Shown here piece after piece: positions 9,493 through 18,091 of a DNA stretch of 64,000 bases. Each line of letters opens with the position of its first letter. The stretch's first letter is position 1. The notes beneath the pieces were generated by a model. It was given only the letters and a program-made list of their open reading frames with translations, searched no databases and had not been told where the DNA came from. The DNA lies in contig JAIXQA010000022.1 in the NCBI GenBank assembly GCA_027485915.1, positions 160,021 through 224,020 on the forward strand, given 5' to 3'. The position numbers were made by a program, and so were the translations under genes. The DNA comes from Alphaproteobacteria bacterium. GTDB taxonomy: Bacteria; Pseudomonadota; Alphaproteobacteria; Caulobacterales; Aquidulcibacteraceae.

Positions 9493-9870
9493 ATGGTAGA
9501 TCAGATGAGCGACGAACGCGGTGATAACATGGACGATGATGGTTTTGGCACAGATGGGAATGTCCCAGGTGGCGGCCGCAGCACGGCCGTTGTTGCGCGT
9601 GCCAAGCCCAAGACGAAGAAGCCCTCGCTCTATCGGGTGTTGGTTTTGAATGATGACTACACGCCGATGGAGTTTGTGGTTTATGTTTTAGAGCGCTTCT
9701 TCAACAAAACCCGCGAGAGTGCGACACGTATCATGTTGCATGTGCATCAATCGGGGGTCGGTGTGTGCGGCATTTATTCCTACGAAGTTGCTGAGACTAA
9801 AGTTGCCCAAGTTCTTGATTTGGCGCGACGTAATCAACATCCCCTGCAATGTACCATGGAAAAGGAGTAG
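9493..9870 (+). CDS. clpS: ATP-dependent Clp protease adaptor ClpS
   Basis: N-recognin adaptor that hands N-degron substrates to ClpA. The ClpS core is clear from about residue 50: [20 protein letters not shown], the long helix ending [15 protein letters not shown], and the C-terminal [20 protein letters not shown] and LQCTMEKE. The binding-pocket Asn-Asp-Asp and the conserved HVHQSG loop are present. A 40-residue acidic and Gly-rich extension precedes the core. I chose ATG 9493; ATG 9505 and TTG 9439 are alternatives. clpA starts 3 nt downstream, so the pair is one operon. Confidence 0.95.
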   Translation: MVDQMSDERGDNMDDDGFGTDGNVPGGGRSTAVVARAKPKTKKPSLYRVLVLNDDYTPMEFVVYVLERFFNKTRESATRIMLHVHQSGVGVCGIYSYEVAETKVAQVLDLARRNQHPLQCTMEKE

Positions 9871-9873
9871 AAC

Positions 9874-12219
9874 GTGCCATCATTCTCCCGCGGCCTAGAA
9901 CAATCGCTCCACCGTGCTATCGCTTTCGCTAATGAGCATAAGCATGAATATGCAACCCTCGAACATTTACTTGTTGCGTTGATTGAAGATGAAGACGCAG
10001 CCCATGTTCTCAAAGCCTGCAATGTCGATTTGGATCGCCTCAAGGCGGACTTGATCGGTTATATTGAAGGTGAGTTGAAAAACCTAATCGTTTCGGGGGA
10101 AAGCGAAGCGCGCCCCACTGCGGGTTTCCAGCGCGTGATCCAGCGCGCGGTGATCCATGTTGAAAGTTCGGGGCGGACCGAAGTCACCGGGGCAAATGTC
10201 TTGGTGGCATTATTCTCTGAACGCGAGAGCCATGCGGCCTACTTCCTCCAGGAACAGGACATGACCCGCTATGACGCGGTGAACTTTATCTCGCATGGGG
10301 TAGCAAAGCGGCCAGGGATGACCGAGCAAAAGCGTGTCAAAGGGGCTTCTGAAGAGCGCCAAGAAGAGAGTGCAGCCACCAAAGAAAAGCCCAGCACGGG
10401 CGAAGCCTTGGCCACTTATTGCGTCGACTTGAATGAAAAGTCGCGGAAGGGTCGGGTTGATCCGTTGATTGGTCGGGTCGATGAAGTTGAGCGCGCGATC
10501 CAGATCTTGTGCCGTCGCCAGAAAAATAATCCGCTCTTGGTCGGGGATCCCGGGGTTGGTAAAACCGCGATCGCGGAAGGTTTGGCGCGCCGCATTGTTG
10601 AAGGCGATGTGCCGGACATTTTGTCGGAATCGACTATCTTTTCGCTCGATATGGGCGCGCTTCTGGCTGGTACCCGCTATCGCGGTGACTTTGAAGAGCG
10701 CTTAAAGCAAGTGGTCAAGGAACTCGAGGCTCATCCAAACGCCATCCTTTTTATCGACGAAATTCACACGGTCATCGGGGCAGGGGCTACCAGTGGCGGC
10801 GCGATGGACGCGTCTAATCTTTTAAAGCCTGCGCTTCAGTCCGGCACCATGCGCTGTATGGGGTCGACTACGTATAAAGAATATCGCCAGCATTTTGAGA
10901 AGGACCGCGCTTTGGTGCGTCGCTTCCAAAAGATCGATGTGGTTGAGCCTTCGATCCCCGATACTGTGAAAATCCTCTTAGGCTTGAAGTCTGCCTATGA
11001 AGAGCATCACAAAGTTCGTTTTACGGCTGAAGCCATTAAGGCTGCCGTCGAACTATCGGCCAAATATATTGGTGACCGCAAGTTGCCCGATAAAGCCATC
11101 GATGTGATCGATGAAACCGGGGCCAGCCAAATGCTCTTGCCAGAGAGCAAGCGGAAAAAGACGATTGGTGTCAAAGAGATCGAGGCTGTAGTTGCCAAGA
11201 TTGCGCGCATTCCGTCCAAGTCTGTCACCAAGTCCGACACCGAAGCTCTGCGCACTTTGGAAACCGATTTGCGCCGCGTTGTATTTGGCCAAGACAATGC
11301 TCTCACAGCTCTGGCAGCTTCCATCAAGCTCGCTCGTGCCGGCTTACGCGATCCCAACAAGCCCATCGGCTCCTATCTTTTCTCTGGTCCGACGGGTGTC
11401 GGCAAGACCGAAGCAGCCAAGCAGTTAGCGAGTACGATGGGCGTAGAAATGCTGCGGTTTGACATGTCCGAATATATGGAGCGTCACTCTGTCAGTCGCT
11501 TGATTGGCGCGCCTCCAGGCTATGTGGGCTTTGATCAGGGAGGTTTGTTGACCGACGGTATCGATCAGCATCCTCATTGTGTTTTGCTCTTGGATGAAAT
11601 CGAAAAGGCGCACCCCGACCTCTACAATATTTTGTTGCAAGTGATGGATCACGGCTCACTGACCGATGCCAATGGCAAGAAGGTGGACTTCCGTAACGTG
11701 GTCTTAATCATGACGACCAATGCTGGCGCATCGGACGCTGCAAAGGATGGCATTGGCTTTGGGCGTGGCAAAAAGGATGATGAAGAAAGCGAAGCGATCA
11801 AGCGCTTGTTCACCCCCGAATTCCGGAACCGGCTCGATGCCGTCATTCACTTCAAGGCCCTGACCCCCGAGATTGTTGCCAACGTGGTCGATAAATTCGT
11901 ACTGCAATTGGAAGCACAATTGGCAGATCGTCAGGTTGAGATTGAATTGACCGATGCCGCCCGCAGCTGGCTGGCCGTACGCGGCTACGATCCCGCCATG
12001 GGGGCACGTCCACTGGGTCGATTGATACAGGAATATATCAAGAAGCCACTGGCGGATGAATTGCTGTTTGGCAAATTAAAGAAGGGCGGCTTGGTGCGCG
12101 TCGACGTTGAAAGCGAGCAGGCCGACCAACTTACGTTCTTCTTTGAGCCTGCCTTGCCGAAGCCCGGCAAAAAAGGCGCCGCTCAACCTGAAGCAGAGGA
12201 TGCCGATTCCGGCAGTTAA
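9874..12219 (+). CDS. clpA: ATP-dependent Clp protease ATP-binding subunit ClpA
   Basis: Hexameric AAA+ unfoldase that feeds proteins into ClpP and accepts ClpS cargo. Order: N domain (1-145), charged linker, AAA-1 with Walker A GDPGVGKT (224-231) and Walker B ILFIDEIHT, AAA-2 with Walker A GPTGVGKT (505-512) and Walker B VLLLDEIEKAH, then the ClpP-docking loop IGFG near residue 628. Length 781 aa is slightly longer than E. coli ClpA. The start is GTG at 9874 with AAGGAG at 9861-9866, three bases after clpS. The C-terminus is Lys/Ala-rich and low-complexity. Confidence 0.97.
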   Translation: MPSFSRGLEQSLHRAIAFANEHKHEYATLEHLLVALIEDEDAAHVLKACNVDLDRLKADLIGYIEGELKNLIVSGESEARPTAGFQRVIQRAVIHVESSGRTEVTGANVLVALFSERESHAAYFLQEQDMTRYDAVNFISHGVAKRPGMTEQKRVKGASEERQEESAATKEKPSTGEALATYCVDLNEKSRKGRVDPLIGRVDEVERAIQILCRRQKNNPLLVGDPGVGKTAIAEGLARRIVEGDVPDILSESTIFSLDMGALLAGTRYRGDFEERLKQVVKELEAHPNAILFIDEIHTVIGAGATSGGAMDASNLLKPALQSGTMRCMGSTTYKEYRQHFEKDRALVRRFQKIDVVEPSIPDTVKILLGLKSAYEEHHKVRFTAEAIKAAVELSAKYIGDRKLPDKAIDVIDETGASQMLLPESKRKKTIGVKEIEAVVAKIARIPSKSVTKSDTEALRTLETDLRRVVFGQDNALTALAASIKLARAGLRDPNKPIGSYLFSGPTGVGKTEAAKQLASTMGVEMLRFDMSEYMERHSVSRLIGAPPGYVGFDQGGLLTDGIDQHPHCVLLLDEIEKAHPDLYNILLQVMDHGSLTDANGKKVDFRNVVLIMTTNAGASDAAKDGIGFGRGKKDDEESEAIKRLFTPEFRNRLDAVIHFKALTPEIVANVVDKFVLQLEAQLADRQVEIELTDAARSWLAVRGYDPAMGARPLGRLIQEYIKKPLADELLFGKLKKGGLVRVDVESEQADQLTFFFEPALPKPGKKGAAQPEAEDADSGS

Positions 12220-12228
12220 AGCGTCCTA

Positions 12229-12246
12229 GCTTCAAACATTTGAAGC
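12229..12246. repeat. 18-bp palindrome between convergent genes
   Basis: GCTTCAAA (12229-12236) and TTTGAAGC (12239-12246) are perfect inverted arms around CA, spanning the stop codon of the minus-strand gene, 10 nt after the clpA stop. It may act as a transcription end signal for both genes, though no U-tract follows. Confidence 0.4.
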
Positions 12247-13098
12247 GATCTCGGCCGCAAGGAAGGTTTCTAGTGCCTTTGTTGCGGCCGTTGGGCCGCG
12301 GCTGAGCTTCTCGTTGAGCCACATACGTTCACTGGCATCAATGCGTCCGGGAGTGCCGCCGGCAAACAATAAATGGTTGCCAATCGCTTGGGCGAACAAA
12401 TTCGTCCAGTTTGGGTCTTTTTGGCTATCTGGTACCGCTTGATCAAGCGCACACAACATTTCGGCTTCTGTACGGTCGACTGCTATGCCGGCAAGGCTGG
12501 CCGGGCCCATAATCATTGAGCGAATAAGTGTAACTTCATGGCCCTGGATAGTTTCGTCAGCCAAGACGCTGGCTTGTAAAGCACGCCACGCAAAGGTGCG
12601 CAGATTCGCAGGATAAACGTTGGCACGGGCAAATAGGGACGTCAGCACACGTAATTCGGTCGAATCTAGCGCCATGCCATCGGCGGTGAAGGCGTCAATC
12701 AGGACCTGAGCGTCAGATTCGGTTACGCCCAAAGCCGCGAGGCGCTCTTGATAACTGGGTTGTTCAGCGACATCAGGAAGCATGTCAAACGTCAAGGCGT
12801 CGAGCGTGCGCTTGATCGCATGGCACCAATTGGGATTGAGTTCAGCTTGGCTATAATGGGGCACTTCGCGTGTCAAAGCGTAATAGTCGGTCATGGCTTC
12901 AACGAAAAAGTCAGCCCAACCTGCCTCACCAGAAGGGCGCTTGCCTGCACGATGTATGGCGATCAGGGTCTGTGCTTCGGCCTGTCCGATCACACCATCC
13001 TGCATCATGGCTGCGCGCAAAGCTGCAACACCAGAGGCATTTTCTGTATGTGATTCAATATCTGCTAGTGCCCGACTTACCCAACTTGCCATGGTCAT
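12232..13098 (-). CDS. conserved alpha-helical protein of unknown function with internal repeat
   Basis: A 288-aa soluble protein with no signal peptide or membrane segment. Residues 37-75 and 208-245 share a pattern, EA-x2-L-x-A-x3-A then W-x3-F-x2-A near the end, so it appears to be an internal duplication; a middle segment (about 140-160, DGMALDSTELRVLTSLFARA) repeats the acidic-loop-plus-helix theme. The pattern recalls TerB-like or EF-hand-like helical proteins, but I cannot assign a family. The start ATG 13098 is preceded by GAGGGA. It is convergent with clpA and stands alone. Confidence 0.7.
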   Translation of the reverse strand: MTMASWVSRALADIESHTENASGVAALRAAMMQDGVIGQAEAQTLIAIHRAGKRPSGEAGWADFFVEAMTDYYALTREVPHYSQAELNPNWCHAIKRTLDALTFDMLPDVAEQPSYQERLAALGVTESDAQVLIDAFTADGMALDSTELRVLTSLFARANVYPANLRTFAWRALQASVLADETIQGHEVTLIRSMIMGPASLAGIAVDRTEAEMLCALDQAVPDSQKDPNWTNLFAQAIGNHLLFAGGTPGRIDASERMWLNEKLSRGPTAATKALETFLAAEIASNV

Positions 13099-13203
13099 AT
13101 TCCCTCAGAGTCAGGCCATTATTGCACTCTTGTCGTTACAATTACCTAAATAGGGGAATTTTTAGCTGAGAGATCTTCATCCATCATAAAGGCCTTGATC
13201 ACA

Positions 13204-13896
13204 TCAGGCGCCGTTGGCCTGAACAATCGTGATTTTTTGCCAGACTTTTTGCGATAGATTTGTCGCCAATTGTTCGATGTCGGAGGCTGCTTCAATCACG
13301 TCGGGGTCATTGAAATCTTGCGCATAAAGCGCAGCGAGCTTGCCTGTTAAGGACAACATTTCAGAGCAATAATCGAGATAACGCACCAACTCAAACGGGC
13401 TCAGCTTGTGGTCTGGGCTAGCTTTGGTGCGCGCGGCCCCAATCATCATGGGGTCTTTCGTCAATTGATGCATGTCGATCACATGTATGATGGAGCGCAG
13501 TTCGTGCAGGGCCCGCATGGCCGCGTGGCGCTTTAAGCGCGCTTCCAAACTGGTTAGCGAGAATACACCGGCACCCACTACCAACAGAAGATTGACCGCC
13601 GATTCAAGCGCAGAGACCAGCGACAACATTTCGGTTTCGCCTGACTTAAATCCAATGGCGTGGATGGCATAGACGGCCAGCCCCGCGCCGGACAATAAAA
13701 CCAATCCGACCCCCGCCCGAATCCACAGCATCGGCTTGGCAAGGGCGGTTACCCTCGCTTGCGTATCGCCTGCGAGGACGGCGAGCTCCGCACAGACTTT
13801 GCCGAGGCCTGCTTGGGGAAAACGTTCGCCAATGCGTAGCTGCAACTTCTCCAGCGTTTGTAAGACAAGGCTTGCGTCTATCGTGCGGTAGACCAT
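13204..13896 (-). CDS. conserved membrane protein of unknown function
   Basis: A 230-aa protein with two membrane segments, about residues 53-76 (MLWIRAGVGLVLLSGAGLAV) and 92-113 (SAVNLLLVVGAGVFSL), flanked by a soluble N-terminal part and a C-terminal helical domain with the well-conserved stretch LSPFELVRYLDYCSEMLSLT. I have seen this C-terminal pattern in uncharacterised proteins of many bacteria but know of no function. The HIT gene ends 11 nt downstream of... the start side lies 11 nt from the HIT stop, so the two minus-strand genes are probably co-transcribed, HIT first. Confidence 0.75.
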   Translation of the reverse strand: MVYRTIDASLVLQTLEKLQLRIGERFPQAGLGKVCAELAVLAGDTQARVTALAKPMLWIRAGVGLVLLSGAGLAVYAIHAIGFKSGETEMLSLVSALESAVNLLLVVGAGVFSLTSLEARLKRHAAMRALHELRSIIHVIDMHQLTKDPMMIGAARTKASPDHKLSPFELVRYLDYCSEMLSLTGKLAALYAQDFNDPDVIEAASDIEQLATNLSQKVWQKITIVQANGA

Positions 13897-13907
13897 CGCA
13901 CTTCGGC

Positions 13908-14339
13908 CTAAAAGGCCGCGATGAGGGCAGCCTGTTGGGCGACAAGGTCTTCCTCAGATGCCTTGCCAGCCTGGCCGTGACCCTTCAGGCCGACACCTTC
14001 TTGGCGCGGAATAATGTGGAAGTGCAGGTGAAAAACCGTCTGGCCGCCCGCCGCACCATTGAATTGAAACACGGTAAGACCATCGGCCTCAAACGCGCGT
14101 TGCACGGCTTTGGCTACTTTTTGGACGCTGGTCATATACGGCCCTAATTTATCGGCCGGCATGGTCAATAGATTGGTGGCGGCAAATTTGGGAACAACCA
14201 AAGTATGGCCCGGTCCTTGAGGAAAGATGTCGAGGAAAGCAATACAATTCTCGTCTTCATAGACTTTGAAGCAGGGCATTTCGCCGCGCAAAATCTTCGC
14301 AAAAATATTTTGGGTGTCATAGGGGGAAGATAGGTGCAT
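13908..14339 (-). CDS. HIT-family nucleotide hydrolase (HinT-like)
   Basis: Histidine-triad protein that likely hydrolyses purine nucleoside phosphoramidates or adenylated intermediates. The family signature H-x-H-x-H is seen as FHLHFHIIPR near the C-terminus, with the upstream FAKILRGEMPCFKVYEDENC and FPQGPGHTLVVPK segments typical of HinT. Using ATG 14339 gives 143 aa; the ORF extends to 14381 but the added residues are not family-like. It is followed directly by the two-TM membrane gene on the same strand. Confidence 0.92.
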   Translation of the reverse strand: MHLSSPYDTQNIFAKILRGEMPCFKVYEDENCIAFLDIFPQGPGHTLVVPKFAATNLLTMPADKLGPYMTSVQKVAKAVQRAFEADGLTVFQFNGAAGGQTVFHLHFHIIPRQEGVGLKGHGQAGKASEEDLVAQQAALIAAF

Positions 14340-14422
14340 GGGATTGGCCTTTCGCGCCAACCCTTGCGTGATTCCAGTCAAAGTCGAAATCGCTTTGACC
14401 CAAACCTTGGCGCTGAAACCAA

Positions 14423-14623
14423 CTAATTGCGCCGGACGGCCTCTCGTCCTGCCAAGATATCGACTGCGGCTTGAATGCGCGTGAACCGATCGCGCTCTGC
14501 CACAGCCGCTTCAATCCAGCTCAAAAAGTCGTGGCGGTGGCTGGGGGCAAGCCAACTAAATGTTTGGCGCGCCAGTTCATCGCCAGCGAGTGCCGTTTCG
14601 AAATCTTGGTGATACTCTCCCAT
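14423..14623 (-). CDS. small YdeI/OmpD-associated (OmdA) family protein
   Basis: A 66-aa protein that matches only the C-terminal module of YdeI/OmpD-associated proteins: helices around FETALAGDELARQTFSWL, then the signature PSHRHDFLSWIEAAV and a basic stretch RFTRIQAAVDILAG. Full-length members have an N-terminal domain that is missing here. Upstream DNA (14624-14660) is AT-rich, in contrast to its surroundings, and includes a TATAAC-like -10. The function of the family is poorly known; links to bacteriocin or antimicrobial-peptide protection are only by name. It lies 83 nt upstream of the HIT gene on the same strand. Confidence 0.65.
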   Translation of the reverse strand: MGEYHQDFETALAGDELARQTFSWLAPSHRHDFLSWIEAAVAERDRFTRIQAAVDILAGREAVRRN

Positions 14624-14709
14624 TTTTGCTCGCGATCTTTGTTATATTTATCTAACGTGAGTAAAGCTAACATGCGTCGATAGTTTTGGAAGCAAAACAA
14701 AAGTATCGC

Positions 14710-15915
14710 CTAAGGTCTGTCCACCTGTTGAACGACATGTCGGAATGGCGTTCGTTCCTGAAGCCAGTGGGTATCATCGGCAATCGCAGCCCGCTCTCGT
14801 TCCAGATAGTCTGCAATCGCCGCGCGTAGCCCTCGATCGGCGATCCAGCTTGCCTGCCAAGTTGAGACCGGCACATAGCCGCGCGCCAACTTATGCCCAC
14901 CTTGGGCACCGGCTTCGACGCGGGCCAAACCGCGCGCAATCGCTTCATCAATGGCTTGATAATAGCAGAGTTCAAAATGCAAAAAGGGTCGGTCCTCAAG
15001 CCGTCCCCACCAACGGCCAAAAATCGTATCCGAGCCCAGAAAGTTAAGCGCCGAGGCAATGAATCGGTTGCCATCCTTGGCCAAAATCAAGACCAGTCGA
15101 TCGGCCATGCGTTCGCCCAACAGCGAGAAAAAGCGGCGGTTCAAATAGGGCGTGCCCCATTTCCGTGCGCCCGTATCCTGATAGCATTCAAAGAAATGAT
15201 CCCAATGCGCTTCCTCGATTTCCGAGCCCGTTAGACGTAAAATCTCAAGGCCTTCTTGGGCTTTGGCGCGCTCTTTCCGCAGATTTTTGCGTTTGTCAGA
15301 AGAAAGCTCCGCCAAGAAGTCATCAAAGCTTTGATAGCCCTGATTGAAGAAATGGAATTGCCGATCTTCCCGCAAAAGCCATTTACAGGACTCCAGTGCA
15401 GCCAAATCGTCATCCTTAGCAAAATTGACTTGTACCGTTGCAAGCCCACTTTGTGCACCTATTTGCTCAAGCGCCGAAATCAGGGCGACCCGAATTAGTG
15501 CCGCATCTTTGTCTGGTTTCACCAACAGCCTGCGGCCGGGCACGGGCGTGAAGGGCACAGCGCTGGTTAGTTTGGGGTACCAGCGCCCGCCAGCGCGCTG
15601 CCAAGCGTCAGCAAAATTATGGTCGAAAATATATTCGCCCTGAGAATGGGACTTCAGCCACAAGGGCACTAGGCCAACCACATTCTGCTCGCCATCCAGA
15701 CATAGAAGATGTCGCCCGCCCCAGCCGGTAAAGCTGGTCGCACAGCCGCTTTCTTCCAAAGCTTGCAAAAAGTCCCACGACACGAAGGGATCAAGCGCCA
15801 CGCCCACTGGATTAGCCAAACTATCCCATGTTTCGCGCGCCACATCCGCAATGTGGTTCACGATCCGGATCGTAAATTCCGGTTCGCCGGTGGTAGGCTC
15901 AGTCGCGTCTGTCAT
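14710..15915 (-). CDS. FemAB-like GNAT protein (COG3146/DUF482)
   Basis: A 401-aa protein with the features of COG3146, a GNAT-fold family related to peptidoglycan-bridge aminoacyltransferases. Seen: FVSWDFLQALEESGCA near residue 45, the conserved basic stretch SSDKRKNLRKERAKA (about 205), and near the C-terminus ALNFLGSDTIFGRWWG, FELCYYQAIDEAI and EAGAQGGHKLARGY, hallmarks of this family. ATG 15915 is preferred over 15948 because it starts with an ordinary Thr/Glu-rich leader. The true substrate is unknown; a role in cell-envelope or amino-acid acylation is family-level speculation. Confidence 0.85.
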   Translation of the reverse strand: MTDATEPTTGEPEFTIRIVNHIADVARETWDSLANPVGVALDPFVSWDFLQALEESGCATSFTGWGGRHLLCLDGEQNVVGLVPLWLKSHSQGEYIFDHNFADAWQRAGGRWYPKLTSAVPFTPVPGRRLLVKPDKDAALIRVALISALEQIGAQSGLATVQVNFAKDDDLAALESCKWLLREDRQFHFFNQGYQSFDDFLAELSSDKRKNLRKERAKAQEGLEILRLTGSEIEEAHWDHFFECYQDTGARKWGTPYLNRRFFSLLGERMADRLVLILAKDGNRFIASALNFLGSDTIFGRWWGRLEDRPFLHFELCYYQAIDEAIARGLARVEAGAQGGHKLARGYVPVSTWQASWIADRGLRAAIADYLERERAAIADDTHWLQERTPFRHVVQQVDRP

Positions 15916-16021
15916 GATGACCTTTAGCTTATCGAGGTTCGGCCTCATGCAAAGGCCATATGCTGCGCGAGACGCGGGATAAGCATCGACCTTTTTCCCA
16001 ATCGGTGCTTACACTGTCTTC

Positions 16022-16492
16022 ATGCCAATCGCTTCATCCCACGACATAGTTCAGATCATCCAACTGTCCATCGCACCGGTCTTTTTGATCGCAGGCATCG
16101 GGACCTTGCTCAATGTGTTGACGTCGCGTCTGGCTCGGGTCGTGGATCGTGGCCGCGTCATAGAACAAGATCTAGATTCTCCCGTTGGATCGGGCGTGCA
16201 CACCAACCGACATTTGGCAGAGCTTCGGGTCCTCGATCAACGCATGAACTGGATCCATAACGCCATCACCTTGTCGACAACCGCAATCCTTCTGGTGTGT
16301 TTGCTTATTGTAGCCCTGTTTTCTGTAGAGCTAATTGCGATCGATCTATCGCGCGTCGTGGCGGTTTTATTCATCGCCACCATGGCCTCGCTCATCGGCG
16401 GGCTAATCTCATTTCTTATTGAGATTTCTTATGCCCGAAAGTCCCTACGGGTGCGGGCAGAATTACTGGCCAGCAGAGCGCCCCATCACTGA
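16022..16492 (+). CDS. DUF2721 membrane protein
   Basis: A 156-aa inner-membrane protein with three hydrophobic helices (about residues 9-30, 75-100 and 108-135). The N-terminal pattern IIQLSIAPVFLIAGIGTLLN followed by a basic RLARVVDRGR segment is the DUF2721 signature. It has no known function. An inverted repeat GAGCGCC/GGCGCTC (16476-16499) covers its stop codon and may end transcription against the convergent RidA gene. Confidence 0.82.
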   Translation: MPIASSHDIVQIIQLSIAPVFLIAGIGTLLNVLTSRLARVVDRGRVIEQDLDSPVGSGVHTNRHLAELRVLDQRMNWIHNAITLSTTAILLVCLLIVALFSVELIAIDLSRVVAVLFIATMASLIGGLISFLIEISYARKSLRVRAELLASRAPHH

Positions 16493-16521
16493 GGCGCTCC
16501 ACTGACCATCAGATTATTGGC

Positions 16522-16983
16522 TCAGACGATCTCAAACACACCATCAACTTCAACAGCGAAGCCCATCGGCAGATTGGCAACGCCGACGGCAGAACGCGCG
16601 TGTTTACCCGCGTCGCCCAGCACTTCTACCATCAGGTCCGAGCAGCCGTTCATCACCTGTGGAATCGGATCAAACTCGGGCGTCACATTCACAAAGCCAT
16701 TTAGCTTTACGACTTGCACCAGTCGGTCCAAATCCCCGCCACATGCAGCCTTCAATTGCGCGAGCAAATTCAGGCCGCAGACGCGGGCAGCAGCTTGACC
16801 TTGCTCAAGAGTCAAATTGCCGCCTAGTCGACCTAAATGATCGCCATCGGCGGCGCGCGAGACTTGGCCTGAAATATGGATCAAGCCACCCACACGCGTG
16901 AATGGCACATAGCTGGCAACCGGTGCCGGCGGGTTAGGCAGTTTTATGCCCAATTCCTGCAGGCGGGCTTCAATGCGAGACAT
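16522..16983 (-). CDS. RidA/YjgF-family protein
   Basis: Related to imine/enamine deaminases that remove reactive 2-aminoacrylate-type intermediates. The 153-aa protein shows the trimeric chorismate-mutase-like fold signatures: FTRVGGLIHISGQVS early, and near the end HARSAVGVANLPMGFAVEVDG, which carries the arginine that binds substrate carboxylate in active RidA proteins. This is the longer subfamily found in alphaproteobacteria, so the deaminase activity is likely but not certain. The gene is 17 nt downstream of the MaoC-like gene, suggesting one transcript. Confidence 0.9.
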   Translation of the reverse strand: MSRIEARLQELGIKLPNPPAPVASYVPFTRVGGLIHISGQVSRAADGDHLGRLGGNLTLEQGQAAARVCGLNLLAQLKAACGGDLDRLVQVVKLNGFVNVTPEFDPIPQVMNGCSDLMVEVLGDAGKHARSAVGVANLPMGFAVEVDGVFEIV

Positions 16984-17000
16984 GATATCAACCTTCTAAC

Positions 17001-17450
17001 TTAAGCAAACAGCATGCTGACAGTTTCGGCCACGCAAGCGGGGCGGGCTTCGCCTTCGATTTCGATCGTAACTTCGCTGGTAAGCATGAGGCCGCCAGAC
17101 TTAGGCTCGACGCTCAAAAGTTTTTGTACAGCGCGCACCTTCGAGCCAACGCGCACCATATTGGTGAAGCGCACTTTATTCAGACCGTAATTGATGCCGC
17201 GACTAACGCCTTCTACCTTCAAGATGTCCTTGCCTAAAAATGGAATCAAGGACAGGGTCAGGAAGCCATGCGCAATCGGGCCACCCATTTCGGCGGTGGC
17301 GCGGGGCACGTCCACATGGATCCACTGATGATCTCCAGTTGCGTCGGCAAACAGATTGACGCGATCTTGATCGATCAGCAGCCAGTCGGATGCGCCAATC
17401 TCTTGGCCGGCAAGGTCTGCAAGCGAGGCGAATGTGGTGGTCTTGGTCAT
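17001..17450 (-). CDS. MaoC-like (R)-enoyl-CoA hydratase family protein
   Basis: A 149-aa single hot-dog domain of the NodN/MaoC type. The hydratase motif FADATGDHQWIHVD (about residues 34-47) supplies the Asp and His pair, followed by GGPIAHGFLTLSLIP, typical of the family. It may hydrate enoyl-CoA, and in a PHA-forming bacterium could feed (R)-3-hydroxyacyl-CoA to PhaC, but this link is inference. Transcribed with the RidA-like gene downstream. Confidence 0.88.
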   Translation of the reverse strand: MTKTTTFASLADLAGQEIGASDWLLIDQDRVNLFADATGDHQWIHVDVPRATAEMGGPIAHGFLTLSLIPFLGKDILKVEGVSRGINYGLNKVRFTNMVRVGSKVRAVQKLLSVEPKSGGLMLTSEVTIEIEGEARPACVAETVSMLFA

Positions 17451-17527
17451 GCTAAAGGCTCCCTCATTGTGATTTTAGGGGGCTGGTCTAACGCGCTCGT
17501 GGGGTCATGTCGAGGTCGGGGTTTGAA

Positions 17528-17980
17528 ATGATGCGAGTCTATCAGATTGAACATTGGGATGGCCCGCGCTGTCTGGCACAGGCGGAGGTTTTGGCCGCAT
17601 TTCTCGAGGTGGTTTTGCCCGATGATTGGTCAAACTTTGCCGAGAAGCTCTCCGGTAGGCGCAGTCTTTCGGCCCATGTTGCGCTGGATGGGCAGGGGCG
17701 GTTGATCGGCCTCAAACTGGGTTATGAGCGTAATCGCGGTGTGTTCAACTCCTGGATGGGTGGCGTCGCTCCAGAAGCGCGTGGCCAAGGCATTGCAGGC
17801 GCTTTGATGGACGCCCAACATGCTTGGGCGAAGGAGGCTGGCTTTCGCGGGCTTGAGACGGCTACCCGCCAACCTAACCGGGCCATGGCCATTCTCAATC
17901 TGAAAGCGGGCTATCTGATCTCTGGCATGGATGCGACGGCGGGCGAACCTACAAAGATCTTATATTATAAGAGTTTGTGA
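17528..17980 (+). CDS. GNAT-family N-acetyltransferase
   Basis: About 150 aa with a GNAT core: the acetyl-CoA loop GVAPEARGQGIAGALMDAQH (about residues 77-96), then a C-terminal GLETATRQPNRAMAILNLKAGY, where N-x2-M-x2-L-N resembles the ribosomal-protein/aminoacyl-acceptor branch. Start options are ATG 17507, 17528 and 17531; I prefer 17528 since GGGG precedes it and the domain begins at once. Divergent from the MaoC gene. Substrate unknown. Confidence 0.82.
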   Translation: MMRVYQIEHWDGPRCLAQAEVLAAFLEVVLPDDWSNFAEKLSGRRSLSAHVALDGQGRLIGLKLGYERNRGVFNSWMGGVAPEARGQGIAGALMDAQHAWAKEAGFRGLETATRQPNRAMAILNLKAGYLISGMDATAGEPTKILYYKSL

Positions 17981-18000
17981 GAGTCCCCCATTTTATAAGC

Positions 18001-18034
18001 TCCGCCGGAACGAAGTGGAGCGCGGGGACGACCT
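18001..18034. repeat. degenerate GC-rich extragenic repeat
   Basis: A CCGCCGGAACG...GGAGCGCGGGGAC element in the gap between the GNAT gene and trpC. Related copies lie at 32352-32386 (same sense) and 63745-63775 (opposite sense), all in non-coding gaps. These resemble the common alphaproteobacterial extragenic palindromes of the CATCCCCGC...GCGGGGATG type. Confidence 0.5.
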
Positions 18035-18063
18035 TGGGGCACTTTTTGGCACAAATTATCGAA

Positions 18064-18083
18064 CCCGGCTGATACCAGCCGGG
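18064..18083 (-). terminator. hairpin downstream of trpC, possible trp operon terminator
   Basis: CCCGGCTG (18064-18071) and CAGCCGGG (18076-18083) give a perfect 8-bp stem with a 4-base loop, starting 9 bases past the trpC stop (minus strand). The bases after it on the minus strand are T-containing but not a clean U-tract (TTCGATAATTT). Confidence 0.55.
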
Positions 18084-18091
18084 ATTGACCA

